64,000 nucleotides of DNA from Rhizobiaceae bacterium (GCA_017640615.1 JAEPQK010000001.1:682001-746000), one strand, 5' to 3'. Positions 37,508 through 46,000 are shown, numbered from the stretch's first letter. Program-made: numbers and translations. Notes: generated from the letters alone by a model not told the origin.

Positions 37508-38428
37508 GTGTCTGACACTCTCAGAAGCAATGCTCATGCGGTCGGCAGCGAAAAGCTGCTGGCGCATTTGGCGATGCTGCTTTTTGCGGCACTCGTGTCA
37601 GGTTCCTATTCGCTGGGCGCGCTCGCAGCGCCGCATCTCGGGCCGTCAGCCATCAACGCGGTCAGGTTCGTAATTGCAGTTACGCTAATGGGCGCGGCGG
37701 GCATGCTGCTTTTGCGCGGCGATCTCAGGGTCATGGGCAGCCCCTGGCGCTTTGCCGTGCTTGGAGCGCTGATGGCGGTGTTCTTCGTCACGATGTTTGT
37801 CGCATTGCGGCTGACGACGCCGGTTTCGACGGGTGCGGTGTTCACGCTGATGCCTGTTCTTGCCGCGGTATTTGGCTACCTCTTTTTGGGGCAGGTGCCA
37901 CGCGCTCTCGTCATGGTGTCGTTGCTGATCGCCGGCTGCGGTGCGGTGTGGGTGATCTTCGGCGGCGATATCGATGCGCTGCTCGGGTTCAGGATCGGGC
38001 AGGGCGAGCTGATCTTCATCGCCGGCGTTGCCTGCCACGCCGCCTATGCGCCGCTGGTGAAGAAGTTCAACCGTGGCGATCCCGTGCTTGCCTTCACCTT
38101 CTGGACGCTTGTCGCCACCGGGCTTTGGATCGCGCTATGGGGCGCGGGCGAGATCGTCCAGACCGACTGGACGGCCTTGCCGTCGGTCGTGTGGGTGGTG
38201 ATCGCTTATCTCTCGATCTTCACCACCGCAGGCACGTTTTTCCTGCTTCAGTTCGCGGCGCTGCGCATCCCCGCTGCCAAGGTGCTTGCCTATAACTATC
38301 TGACGCCGTCATTCGTGATTTTCTACGAAGGCCTGCTTGGCCATGGCTGGGCGCCGTTCAGCATTGCTGCGGGCGCGGCGGTCACCGTGATGGGGCTTAT
38401 CGTTCTGGCGCTTGCCCCGGACGGCTGA
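37508..38428 (+). CDS. EamA/RhaT family membrane transporter
   Basis: Inner-membrane drug/metabolite transporter family protein with about ten predicted membrane helices in two EamA repeats (for example LAMLLFAALVSGSYSLGALAA and GELIFIAGVACHAAYAPLVKKF). The start is unclear: GTG at 37508 gives about 306 residues, and an in-frame TTG at 37484 would add eight; neither has a strong ribosome site. It lies 53 bases after preA in the same direction, so it may move a pyrimidine, a degradation product such as beta-alanine, or something unrelated. Substrate cannot be told from sequence. Confidence 0.85.
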   Translation: MSDTLRSNAHAVGSEKLLAHLAMLLFAALVSGSYSLGALAAPHLGPSAINAVRFVIAVTLMGAAGMLLLRGDLRVMGSPWRFAVLGALMAVFFVTMFVALRLTTPVSTGAVFTLMPVLAAVFGYLFLGQVPRALVMVSLLIAGCGAVWVIFGGDIDALLGFRIGQGELIFIAGVACHAAYAPLVKKFNRGDPVLAFTFWTLVATGLWIALWGAGEIVQTDWTALPSVVWVVIAYLSIFTTAGTFFLLQFAALRIPAAKVLAYNYLTPSFVIFYEGLLGHGWAPFSIAAGAAVTVMGLIVLALAPDG

Positions 38429-38441
38429 TAGGAAATTTTGC

Positions 38442-38813
38442 ATGGAAAAAGTGCTTGGAATCGGCGGGCTGTTCTTCAAATCGAAAGACCCGCAAGCGCT
38501 GGCGCGCTGGTATCTCGACCATCTCGGCATCGATCTGGTGCCTTCGGATTATGAGACGCCGCCCTGGCACCAGCAGTCGGGCGACACCCTGTTTGCACCG
38601 TTCGATGAGGACACGGACTATTTCGGGCCCGACCAGCAGCAGTGGATGGTCAATTTCCGTGTTCGCGATCTCGATGCAATGGTTGCCCAACTCAGGTCGG
38701 CCGGTATCGAAGTGAAGGTCGATCCACAGGAATACCCCAATGGACGCTTTGCACGCATTTACGACCCGGAAGGCAATCCGGTCGAGCTGTGGCAGCGCAA
38801 AGTTCGATCATAG
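38442..38813 (+). CDS. VOC superfamily (glyoxalase/bleomycin-resistance fold) protein
   Basis: Small cytosolic protein of 123 residues with two beta-alpha-beta-beta-beta units of the vicinal oxygen chelate fold: VLGIGGLFFKSKDPQALARW at the start, VNFRVRDLDAMVAQL in the middle and the typical ending FARIYDPEGNPVELWQ, where the final Glu is a likely metal ligand. The start at 38442 (MEKVLGIG) follows AGGAAA; the longer frame from 38412 overlaps the EamA gene. No enzymatic role can be assigned. Confidence 0.85.
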   Translation: MEKVLGIGGLFFKSKDPQALARWYLDHLGIDLVPSDYETPPWHQQSGDTLFAPFDEDTDYFGPDQQQWMVNFRVRDLDAMVAQLRSAGIEVKVDPQEYPNGRFARIYDPEGNPVELWQRKVRS

Positions 38814-38890
38814 CCGGCTGCACAAATTTATCTCCGCGCTTCAATTCCCGATAGTTCAGAAATCATTCTAAATCAATAAGATAGAAGTCT

Positions 38891-38908
38891 CGTGGGGCGC
38901 AGCCCACG
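38891..38908 (+). terminator. Possible weak terminator after the VOC gene
   Basis: Stem CGTGGG / CCCACG with a 6-base loop, followed shortly by GTTTCTTC. It lies 78 bases after the stop codon and is short, so it may end the preT-preA-EamA-VOC transcript only in part. Confidence 0.35.
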
Positions 38909-38991
38909 TGTTTCTTCGTCTGTGCGCAGCGGGAATAGGTGGAACCTAGGCTCGTTCAGCACGTTTTACCTCCAATCGAAACAACGCACCG

Positions 38992-39028
38992 CCGCCTCTG
39001 GCGGAGACAACAGCCGTTTGCGCGGCTG
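38992..39028 (+). promoter_or_regulatory. Two tandem hairpins just before a ribosome site
   Basis: CCGCC-TCT-GGCGG (38992-39004) and CAGCCG-6 nt-CGGCTG (39011-39028) end immediately before the strong GAGGAGG ribosome site of the next gene. The leader of this gene may therefore be structured, with possible control of translation or mRNA stability. No known riboswitch is recognised. Confidence 0.4.
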
Positions 39029-39045
39029 CGAGGAGGATTTGTGCC

Positions 39046-39552
39046 ATGCGAAATCTGTTTGTTGCCAGTGCAGTCGCGATTACCGCGATGATTGGGTCCG
39101 CACATGCCCAGACGATTGACGCCGAATGTGCGCCCGGCGACATGACCATCGAACAGCTTTCGGACCCGCGCTGCATGTCGCGCATCCCGACGCCAACCGA
39201 GCGTCCGGCTCTGGTGCGTTCAGGGAATGCAGAGCAGGGCGCAATGCGTGACCGCGCAGATTTCAGCTATGTGGAGACGCAGGACCCTGTTACCGGCGCG
39301 ATCCGAACTGTTCGCGTCGTCGGTACTCCGTTCCTGCCTGAAGACAACGATAATGTTGAATTCAAGCGCGAGGCGTCGCTGACCGCCAATCCGTTGAACG
39401 CGGCCTTTGCATCGCTCGCCTCCGTCTTCGCAGTGAGTTCGGCCAATGCCGGCGAGGCGGAAAATGGTGCGACTGACATTGAGCACCTTGAGGCGCGAGC
39501 CGACCTTCGCATCCAGGTTGCGCACAAGCTCAGCGAAATCAGTGTGAACTGA
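39046..39552 (+). CDS. Secreted protein of unknown function (168 residues)
   Basis: I do not recognise a family. The ATG at 39046 has a strong GAGGAGG site about 10 bases upstream. A Sec signal peptide is clear (MRNLFVASAVAITAMIGSAHA, likely cut after SAHA). The mature part has two cysteines near its start (CAPGDMTIEQLSDPRC), a segment VETQDPVTGAIRTVRVVGTP, then an Ala-rich middle and an acidic, helical C terminus (ENGATDIEHLEARADLRIQV). The two cysteines probably form a disulfide in the periplasm. It abuts the convergent tetR gene, the two stop codons meeting in TGATCA, so no separate terminator is present. Confidence 0.8.
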   Translation: MRNLFVASAVAITAMIGSAHAQTIDAECAPGDMTIEQLSDPRCMSRIPTPTERPALVRSGNAEQGAMRDRADFSYVETQDPVTGAIRTVRVVGTPFLPEDNDNVEFKREASLTANPLNAAFASLASVFAVSSANAGEAENGATDIEHLEARADLRIQVAHKLSEISVN

Positions 39553-40179
39553 TCAGCGTTTCGGGCGCAGCCCGTCCAGGAAAAGCTGTTCCAGAAAACG
39601 TGCCGCGTCGTCAAAACGGCCATCGCCACCCCGGTCGGGGCCGAGCACGGCGCGGACTTGTACGTCGAAATCGGCGTAGTGCTGTGTTGTTGCCCAGATC
39701 GAGAAGATCAGGTGCCGCGGGTCGGTCTGCGCAATTTTGCCGTCGCGCATCCAGCCCTTGATGATAAGTGCCTTTTCGTCGACCAGCGATTTCAACTCGC
39801 CTTCGAGCAAAGGCATGATGCGCGGCGCACCCTGCAAAATCTCATTGGCAAACAGCCGACTTTCGCGCGGATAATCCCGCGCCATTTCAAGCTTGCGGCG
39901 GATATAGGCTTTCAGCTCCGTCAGCGGGTCGCCGATATCGTCGATCTCGTGGAGCGGCGCCAGCCAAGTTTCCAGCAGACGCTGAATCAGCGTGGCGTGA
40001 ATGTCTTCCTTCGACTTGAAATAATAAAGCAGGTTCGGCTTGGACATGCCCGCCGCGTCGGCGATCTGGTCGATTGTCGAGCCGCGAAACCCGTTTGTGG
40101 AAAACACATCTAGCGCGGCATCGAGAATGAGCTCGCGCTTCTGTGTCTGGATGCGGGTCGGTTTGGCAGGGGCGTCCAT
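39553..40179 (-). CDS. TetR family regulator, RutR-like
   Basis: DNA-binding repressor/activator of 208 residues. The N-terminal helix-turn-helix (residues about 25-65) reads FSTNGFRGSTIDQIADAAG, MSKPNLLYYFKSKEDI. The C-terminal part (SRLFANEILQGAPRI, WATTQHYADFDVQV) matches the RutR-type ligand-binding domain; RutR senses uracil or thymine in E. coli. It is divergent from the aminotransferase and flanked by pyrimidine-degradation genes, so it is the probable controller of this region. Two TGGACCA direct repeats (40214-40233) lie 35-54 bases before its start and could mediate autoregulation. Assignment as RutR orthologue rests on similarity by eye and context. Confidence 0.85.
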   Translation of the reverse strand: MDAPAKPTRIQTQKRELILDAALDVFSTNGFRGSTIDQIADAAGMSKPNLLYYFKSKEDIHATLIQRLLETWLAPLHEIDDIGDPLTELKAYIRRKLEMARDYPRESRLFANEILQGAPRIMPLLEGELKSLVDEKALIIKGWMRDGKIAQTDPRHLIFSIWATTQHYADFDVQVRAVLGPDRGGDGRFDDAARFLEQLFLDGLRPKR

Positions 40180-40213
40180 GGCCGTCTAGGCGGGTATCGT
40201 GATCGAACCACAC

Positions 40214-40233
40214 TGGACCAAACGCTTGGACCA
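40214..40233. promoter_or_regulatory. Direct repeat of TGGACCA before the TetR gene
   Basis: TGGACCA occurs at 40214-40220 and 40227-40233, spaced 13 bases centre to centre. The heptamer is one base from the RutR half-site TTGACCA. It is placed where an autoregulatory operator for the TetR gene would be expected. Confidence 0.35.
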
Positions 40234-40316
40234 GCCGTTCCGAATATGTGGAGCGCTCTTCACGCGTTCCAAATCCCCTACTATTCGCTTGACCGCCATA
40301 GTGGCGATGCTAACGT

Positions 40317-40332
40317 TTGTCCAATCGGTCAA
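40317..40332. promoter_or_regulatory. Candidate RutR-type operator upstream of the aminotransferase gene
   Basis: TTGTCCAATCGGTCAA matches 12 of 14 fixed positions of the RutR palindrome TTGACCA-NN-TGGTCAA and is close to an inverted repeat in its own right. It is 81 bases before the aminotransferase start and within the divergent promoter region shared with the RutR-like gene. The sequence supports the site; binding is inferred. Confidence 0.55.
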
Positions 40333-40412
40333 AAAATTGCGTATCACAGATGCGCGACGGAAACCAAGCGTTGGCCGCAATAATTACAGGGGTTCGAAAG
40401 AAAGGCTTGGTC

Positions 40413-41741
40413 ATGTCCAACAGGCTCAAAGTTGCGCCTAACGATCTCAATGCATTCTGGATGCCGTTCACGGCAAACCGGCAGTTCAAGCAGACGCCGC
40501 GTATGTTCGTCGGCGCCAAGGATATGCACTACACAACGAGTGACGGTCGGCAGGTGCTCGACGGTACTGCGGGTCTGTGGTGCGTGAATGCCGGCCATTG
40601 CCGGCCCAAGATTACGCAGGCGATCCAGGAGCAGGCGGGCGAACTCGACTACGCGCCTGCATTCCAGATGGGTCACCCGATCGCGTTTGAATTCGCCAAC
40701 CGTCTGGTCGAGATCGCGCCGGATGGGATGGACCATGTCTTCTTCACCAATTCAGGTTCCGAATCGGTCGACACCGCGCTCAAGATGGCGCTCGCCTATC
40801 ACCGTGCCCGCGGTGAGGGGTCGCGCACCCGGCTGATCGGCCGTGAGCGTGGCTATCACGGAGTCAATTTCGGTGGCATTTCGGTCGGCGGCATCGTCGC
40901 GAACCGCAAGATGTTCGGCAACATGCTGACCGGCGTCGACCACCTGCCGCATACCCATTTGCCGGCCAAGAACGCATTCACGCATGGTGAGCCGGAGCAT
41001 GGCGCAGACCTTGCGGACGAGCTGGAGCGGATCGTCACGCTGCATGATGCCTCGACGATTGCGGCAGTCATTGTGGAGCCGGTCGCCGGCTCGACCGGTG
41101 TGCTCATTCCGCCCAAGGGCTATCTGAAGCGGCTGCGCGACATTTGCGACAAGCATGGCATTTTGCTGATCTTCGACGAAGTCATCACCGGCTTCGGCCG
41201 TCTCGGAACGCCGTTCGCGGCCGACTATTTCGGCGTCACCCCCGACATCATGACGACCGCCAAGGGCGTCACAAACGGCGTGATCCCGATGGGCGCAGTT
41301 TTTGTGAAGTCGGAAATCCACGACGCGTTCATGAACGGCCCCGAGCACATGATCGAGTTCTTCCACGGCTACACCTATTCGGGCAATCCGATTGCGTGCG
41401 CGGCCGGCCTCGGTACGCTCGAGACCTACAAGGAAGAGGGATTGCTGACGCGCGGCGCGGAGCTTGCTCCCGTTTGGCAGGACGCGCTTCATTCGCTCAA
41501 GGGCGAGCCGCATGTCATCGACGTGCGCAATATCGGCCTTGTCGGCGCTGTCGAGCTTGAGCCGATTGCCGGCCAGCCGACTAAGCGCGCCTTCTCCGCC
41601 TTCCTCAAGGCTTATGAGCGCGGTGCGCTCATCCGCACGACAGGCGATATCATTGCAATGTCGCCGCCGCTGATCATCTCGAAGGAGCAGATTGCGGAAC
41701 TAATCGATCACGTGCGGGAAGTCTTGAGAGCGATCGACTGA
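40413..41741 (+). CDS. Class III aminotransferase, probable beta-alanine:pyruvate transaminase
   Basis: PLP-dependent aminotransferase of 442 residues. Seen are NAFWMPFTANRQFK at the N terminus (typical of omega-amino acid:pyruvate transaminases), FFTNSGSESVDTALKMA, the PLP-contacting IFDEVITGFGRLG and the Schiff-base Lys284 in TTAKGVTNG. In this context it should remove the amino group from beta-alanine or 3-aminoisobutyrate, the products of the amidohydrolase gene that follows 27 bases later. The start at 40413 (MSNRLKVAPND) is used because a longer TTG start at 40317 would begin inside the candidate operator. Broader omega-transaminase activity cannot be excluded. Confidence 0.9.
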   Translation: MSNRLKVAPNDLNAFWMPFTANRQFKQTPRMFVGAKDMHYTTSDGRQVLDGTAGLWCVNAGHCRPKITQAIQEQAGELDYAPAFQMGHPIAFEFANRLVEIAPDGMDHVFFTNSGSESVDTALKMALAYHRARGEGSRTRLIGRERGYHGVNFGGISVGGIVANRKMFGNMLTGVDHLPHTHLPAKNAFTHGEPEHGADLADELERIVTLHDASTIAAVIVEPVAGSTGVLIPPKGYLKRLRDICDKHGILLIFDEVITGFGRLGTPFAADYFGVTPDIMTTAKGVTNGVIPMGAVFVKSEIHDAFMNGPEHMIEFFHGYTYSGNPIACAAGLGTLETYKEEGLLTRGAELAPVWQDALHSLKGEPHVIDVRNIGLVGAVELEPIAGQPTKRAFSAFLKAYERGALIRTTGDIIAMSPPLIISKEQIAELIDHVREVLRAID

Positions 41742-41768
41742 CAGAATAACTGAGGAGTTCACCTATAT

Positions 41769-43019
41769 ATGGCAGCGCCCGGCGAGAACCTTCGTATCAA
41801 TGCAGACCGTCTCTGGGACTCGCTCATGGAGATGGCCAAGATCGGCCCGGGGATCGCCGGCGGCAATAACCGCCAGACCCTGACCGACGAAGATGCCGAG
41901 GGCCGGGCGCTGTTCAAGAAATGGTGCGAGGAAGCGGGGCTCGAAATGGGCCTCGACGAAATGGGCACCATGTTTGCGCGCCGTGAGGGAAGCGATCCCG
42001 ACGCGCTTCCCGTCTATGTCGGGTCGCATCTCGATACGCAGCCGACCGGCGGCAAGTATGACGGTGTGCTCGGCGTGCTTGGCGGGCTGGAAATCATCCG
42101 CACGCTCAATGATCTCGGCATCAAGACCAAACATCCCATCGTGGTCACCAACTGGACCAATGAAGAGGGCACACGCTTTGCTCCGGCCATGCTGGCGTCG
42201 GGCGTGTTTGCCGGCAAGCACACGCTGGACTGGGCCTATGACCGCGAAGACGCCAAGGGCAAGAAGTTCGGCGACGAGTTGAAGCGCATAGGCTGGCTGG
42301 GCGACGAAAAGGTCGGTGCGCGCAAGATGCACGCCTTTTTCGAGCTGCATATCGAGCAGGGACCGATCCTGGAGGCCGAGGGCATCGACATTGGCGTCGT
42401 CACGCACGGCCAGGGTTTGCGCTGGATCGAGTGCACGGTGACCGGCAAAGAAAGCCACACAGGCTCGACCCCGATGCATATGCGCAAGAATGCGGGGCGC
42501 GGATTGGCGCAGATCACCGAGCTCGTGCACGAGATCGCGATGAAACATCAGCCCAACGCGGTGGGTGCGATCGGGCATGTTGATGTCTATCCCAACTCAC
42601 GCAACATCATCCCGGGCAGGGTGGTTTTCACCATTGATTTCCGCTCGCATCTGATCGACGTGATCGATGCGATGCTCGACGAATTCAACGAAAAGGCGCC
42701 GAAGCTGTGCGAGGCGATTGGCGTTCAGTTCGAAAGTAAAATCGTCGGCCAGTTCGACCCGCCCGCCTTCGACGAGAACTGCGTGAAGGCGGTGCGCGAT
42801 GCCGCCGAGCGCCTCGGCTATTCGCATCGCGATATCGTTTCCGGTGCCGGCCACGACGCCTGCTGGATCAACGACGTTGCGCCGACCGCCATGGTGATGT
42901 GCCCCTGCGTCGACGGACTTTCGCATAACGAGGCGGAAGAGATTTCCAAGGAATGGGCGACCGCCGGAGCAGACGTTTTGATGCACGCCGTGATCGAAAC
43001 AGCGGAGATCGTGGAGTGA
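41769..43019 (+). CDS. Zn-dependent amidohydrolase (M20 family), probable N-carbamoyl-beta-alanine amidohydrolase
   Basis: Cytosolic metal-dependent hydrolase of 416 residues from the ArgE/DapE/HyuC group. Seen are metal-site motifs VGSHLDTQPTGGKYDGVLGV, NWTNEEGTRFAPAMLASGVF and SGAGHDACWINDVAPT, plus a dimerisation domain with the HIEQGPILEAEGIDIGVVTH region (cited in part as HIEQGPILEAEG). In the pyrimidine pathway it would release beta-alanine (or 3-aminoisobutyrate), CO2 and ammonia from the N-carbamoyl amino acid made by the dihydropyrimidinase downstream. The ATG follows GAGGAG by 11 bases. An allantoate or L-carbamoylase role is possible in principle, but the gene context favours beta-ureidopropionase. 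Confidence 0.92.
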   Translation: MAAPGENLRINADRLWDSLMEMAKIGPGIAGGNNRQTLTDEDAEGRALFKKWCEEAGLEMGLDEMGTMFARREGSDPDALPVYVGSHLDTQPTGGKYDGVLGVLGGLEIIRTLNDLGIKTKHPIVVTNWTNEEGTRFAPAMLASGVFAGKHTLDWAYDREDAKGKKFGDELKRIGWLGDEKVGARKMHAFFELHIEQGPILEAEGIDIGVVTHGQGLRWIECTVTGKESHTGSTPMHMRKNAGRGLAQITELVHEIAMKHQPNAVGAIGHVDVYPNSRNIIPGRVVFTIDFRSHLIDVIDAMLDEFNEKAPKLCEAIGVQFESKIVGQFDPPAFDENCVKAVRDAAERLGYSHRDIVSGAGHDACWINDVAPTAMVMCPCVDGLSHNEAEEISKEWATAGADVLMHAVIETAEIVE

Positions 43020-43048
43020 TTTCGGCGCGAAGCTTGAAGGACGGCGCG

Positions 43049-43098
43049 CCTCTCCCCCACGGGGAGAGGGTGGCCGCGAAGCGGCCGGGTGAGGGGGC
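43049..43098. repeat. Rhizobial intergenic palindromic element, copy 1
   Basis: CCTCTCCCC-CAC-GGGGAGAGG (43049-43069) is followed by TGGCCGCGAAGCGGCC and GGTGAGGGGGC. This is the well-known GGGGAGAGG/GGTGAGGGGG type repeat of rhizobial genomes. It is paired with an inverted copy about 75 bases downstream, between two catabolic genes of the same operon. Confidence 0.8.
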
Positions 43099-43168
43099 AT
43101 TTGCGCCCAAGCCGGTGCCAGCCACCAAGGCCTTTGCCCGCCAGATGCGCTGCGACGGCCGGAAAAAT

Positions 43169-43224
43169 TCCCCCTCACCCGGCCTGCGCTTTGCGCCGGC
43201 CGACCTCTCCCCATTGGGGAGAGG
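43169..43224. repeat. Rhizobial intergenic palindromic element, copy 2 (inverted)
   Basis: CCCCCTCACCCGGCC at the left and CCTCTCCCC-ATT-GGGGAGAGG (43204-43224) at the right make this an inverted copy of the element at 43049-43098. The two together could fold into a large cruciform or mRNA hairpin between the amidohydrolase and dihydropyrimidinase genes. Confidence 0.8.
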
Positions 43225-43264
43225 AACCCACCCGCGAAACCCGCAGCCTGGGAGCGTTTGAATC

Positions 43265-44716
43265 ATGTCAAAAGTCATCAAGAACGGCACAATCGTCACC
43301 GCCGACCGCACGTGGAAGGCGGATGTGCTGATCAAGCACGACAAGATCGTCGGGATCGGCCCGGACCTGCATGCCGATCATGAGATCGACGCGACCGGCT
43401 GCTATGTGATGCCGGGCGGCATCGATCCCCATACGCATCTCGAGATGCCGTTTATGGGCACCTATTCCTCGGACGATTTCGAGAGCGGCACGCGCGCAGC
43501 GCTCTCGGGCGGCACCACTATGGTGATCGATTTCTGCCTGAGCGACCCGGGCGGCTCGCTGCTCGATGCAATCAAGCGCTGGGACAACAAATCGACCCGC
43601 GCCTGCTGCGACTATTCCTTCCACATGGCGATCACCTGGTGGGGCGAGCAGGTGTTCAACGAGATGCCGGAAGTGATCGAGCGCGGCATTACCTCCTTCA
43701 AGCACTTCATGGCCTACAAGGGCGCGCTGATGGTGAATGACGACGAAATGTATTCGTCGTTCCAGCGCTGTGCGGAACTCGGCGGCCTGCCAATGGTGCA
43801 TGCCGAAAACGGCGACGTGGTTGCGCAGATGCAGGCCAAGCTGCTGGCCGAGGGCAATGACGGGCCCGAGGGCCACGCCTATTCGCGTCCGCCGGAAGTG
43901 GAAGGCGAAGCCACCAACCGCGCGATCATGATCGCCGACATGGCGGGCGTGCCCCTCTATGTAGTGCACACCTCCTGCGAGCAGAGTCACGAGGCGATCC
44001 GCCGGGCGCGGCAGAAGGGCATGCGCGTCTATGGCGAGCCTCTGGTGCAGCATCTCGTGCTGGACGAAAGCGAATATTCCAATCCCGATTGGGACCATGC
44101 GGCGCGGCGCGTGATGAGCCCACCATTCCGCAACAAGCAGCACCAGGACTCGTTGTGGGCCGGTCTTGCCGCCGGGTCGCTGCAGGTGGTGGCGACCGAC
44201 CATTGCGCCTTCACTACCGAGCAAAAGCGCACCGGCGTCGGCGATTTCACCAAGATCCCGAATGGCACCGGCGGGCTTGAAGACCGCATGCCCGTGCTAT
44301 GGACTTATGGCGTGGGTACCGGCCGGCTGACCATGAACGAGTTCGTTGCCGTGACCTCCACCAATACCGCGAAGATTTTCGGCATGTATCCGAAGAAGGG
44401 CGCGATCGTGGAAGGCGCCGATGCCGACATCGTCGTTTGGGACCCGGAGAAGACCAAAACAATCACGGCCAAGAACCAGCAGTCGGCGATCGATTACAAC
44501 GTATTCGAAGGGATCGAGGTCAAAGGCCTGCCGAAATATGTGCTGACGCGCGGCGAAATCGCTGTCGACAATTTCGAGGTCAAGGCGAAGCCCGGCCATG
44601 GCGAGTTCGTGGCCCGCGAGGCAAGCGGGCCCGTCAACAAGGCGCTGTCGCAGTGGAAGGAAGTGGTCGCGCCGCGCAAGGTTGAGCGCTCAGGCATTCC
44701 GGCGTCGGGGGTGTAA
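43265..44716 (+). CDS. hydA: Dihydropyrimidinase
   Basis: Binuclear zinc cyclic amidohydrolase of 483 residues that opens dihydrouracil or dihydrothymine to the N-carbamoyl-beta-amino acid. Motifs seen are the metal-binding GGIDPHTHLEMPF (His56, His58), the carboxylated lysine Lys152 in FKHFMAYKG, VHAENGD, VVHTSCEQSHEAIRRA and ATDHCAFTTEQK (the metal Asp). Length and motifs match DHPase/D-hydantoinase. It is second-step enzyme of the reductive route started by PreTA. It lies after the two inverted repeats and 245 bases from the amidohydrolase gene. Confidence 0.95.
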   Translation: MSKVIKNGTIVTADRTWKADVLIKHDKIVGIGPDLHADHEIDATGCYVMPGGIDPHTHLEMPFMGTYSSDDFESGTRAALSGGTTMVIDFCLSDPGGSLLDAIKRWDNKSTRACCDYSFHMAITWWGEQVFNEMPEVIERGITSFKHFMAYKGALMVNDDEMYSSFQRCAELGGLPMVHAENGDVVAQMQAKLLAEGNDGPEGHAYSRPPEVEGEATNRAIMIADMAGVPLYVVHTSCEQSHEAIRRARQKGMRVYGEPLVQHLVLDESEYSNPDWDHAARRVMSPPFRNKQHQDSLWAGLAAGSLQVVATDHCAFTTEQKRTGVGDFTKIPNGTGGLEDRMPVLWTYGVGTGRLTMNEFVAVTSTNTAKIFGMYPKKGAIVEGADADIVVWDPEKTKTITAKNQQSAIDYNVFEGIEVKGLPKYVLTRGEIAVDNFEVKAKPGHGEFVAREASGPVNKALSQWKEVVAPRKVERSGIPASGV

Positions 44717-45154
44717 TTGAGCCAAACGCAAATCACTATCTCGGCAGCAATTCTGCTGAATGATTGCGACGAGATGCTTCTCGTGAGAAAGCGGGGTACC
44801 CAGGCGTTCATGCAGCCGGGTGGCAAGATCGATGCGGGCGAAACGCCATCGGATGCTCTGACGCGGGAGTTGTTCGAAGAAATCGCCCTTCACGCGGATG
44901 CGGACAGAATGGAGTACCTGGGTGTCCACGCCGAGGTCGCGGCCAATGAACCCGACGCATGTGTGATTGCACACACATTTGCCATGCGTGTCACTGAACC
45001 GGTAACGCCAGCAGCGGAGATCGAGGACGCGCGTTGGGTTGCTCTGAGTGGCGAAACCGGACTCGAGCTCGCGCCGCTTACGGAGAATCGGATGTTTCCG
45101 TTGGCGCGGAAGTTCATAAATGAGAGTGCCGCGCTTCCGGCCAGCGGCGTCTAG
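44717..45154 (+). CDS. Nudix hydrolase
   Basis: Cytosolic Nudix family protein of 145 residues starting at a TTG directly after the dihydropyrimidinase stop. The Nudix box is clear (GKIDAGETPSDALTRELFEE), although the usual final Gly is Ala. Nearby LLVRKRGTQAFMQPGG fits 8-oxo-dGTP or nucleoside-diphosphate linked hydrolases. Its place inside a pyrimidine-degradation operon suggests a role with modified pyrimidine nucleotides, but substrate prediction for this family from sequence is unreliable. Confidence 0.88.
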   Translation: MSQTQITISAAILLNDCDEMLLVRKRGTQAFMQPGGKIDAGETPSDALTRELFEEIALHADADRMEYLGVHAEVAANEPDACVIAHTFAMRVTEPVTPAAEIEDARWVALSGETGLELAPLTENRMFPLARKFINESAALPASGV

Positions 45155-45178
45155 AGACCTGACCGGGCAAGGGGACTT

Positions 45179-46000
45179 ATGAACGCGCCAGCCAGCACAG
45201 TGATGCCAGCCAGCCAGGAAGCACCGGCCGTTGTGGAGGCAGCGGATCTTTCGCTCACCTTCCAGACCAATGACGGGCCGGTGCATGCGCTCGCCGATGT
45301 CGATCTTGCGATCGGTAAGGGAGAGTTCGTCTCCTTTATCGGACCCTCGGGCTGTGGAAAGACGACCTTTCTGCGCGTTATCGCCGACCTCGAGCAGCCG
45401 ACCGCCGGCAGCATCTCGGTCAATGGGATGTCGCCATCGGAGGCACGTCAGAGCCGCGCCTATGGTTATGTCTTCCAGGCGGCTGCGCTTTACCCGTGGC
45501 GCACGATCGAGCGCAATGTCGCGCTGCCACTGGAAATCATGGGCCTTTCCAAGACTGAGCAGCGCGAGCGCGTTGCCCGGACCCTGGAACTGGTCAATCT
45601 CACCGGGTTCGAGAAGAAGTTTCCCTGGCAGCTTTCAGGTGGCATGCAGCAGCGCGCCTCGATTGCGCGTGCGCTGGCCTTCGATGCCGACCTGCTATTG
45701 ATGGACGAGCCGTTCGGGGCGCTCGACGAGATTGTGCGCGACCATCTCAACGAGCAGCTTCTGGAATTGTGGGCGCGCACGGAAAAGACGATCTGCTTCG
45801 TGACCCACTCCATTCCCGAGGCGGTTTACCTATCGACGAAGATCGTGGTGATGTCGCCGCGACCCGGCCGGGTGACGGACGTCATTGAATCGACGCTGCC
45901 TAGGGAGCGGCCGCTCGACATTCGCGAATCGTCAGAGTTCCTGAAAATCGCTCATCGCGTGCGCGAGGGGCTGCGGGCGGGGCACTCCTATGACGATTGA
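45179..46000 (+). CDS. ABC transporter ATP-binding protein (nitrate/taurine/thiamine-precursor type)
   Basis: Single-domain ATPase of 273 residues for an SsuB/TauB/ThiZ-like importer. It has Walker A GPSGCGKTT, signature LSGGMQQRASIARAL, Walker B DLLLMDEPFGALDE and H-loop CFVTHSIPEAVYLS. It is followed, with coupled starts, by a GNAT gene, two permeases and an NMT1/THI5-like receptor. The importer probably brings in pyrimidines or a related ring compound for the catabolic enzymes encoded upstream. The final codons overlap the GNAT start by 11 bases. Confidence 0.93.
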   Translation: MNAPASTVMPASQEAPAVVEAADLSLTFQTNDGPVHALADVDLAIGKGEFVSFIGPSGCGKTTFLRVIADLEQPTAGSISVNGMSPSEARQSRAYGYVFQAAALYPWRTIERNVALPLEIMGLSKTEQRERVARTLELVNLTGFEKKFPWQLSGGMQQRASIARALAFDADLLLMDEPFGALDEIVRDHLNEQLLELWARTEKTICFVTHSIPEAVYLSTKIVVMSPRPGRVTDVIESTLPRERPLDIRESSEFLKIAHRVREGLRAGHSYDD

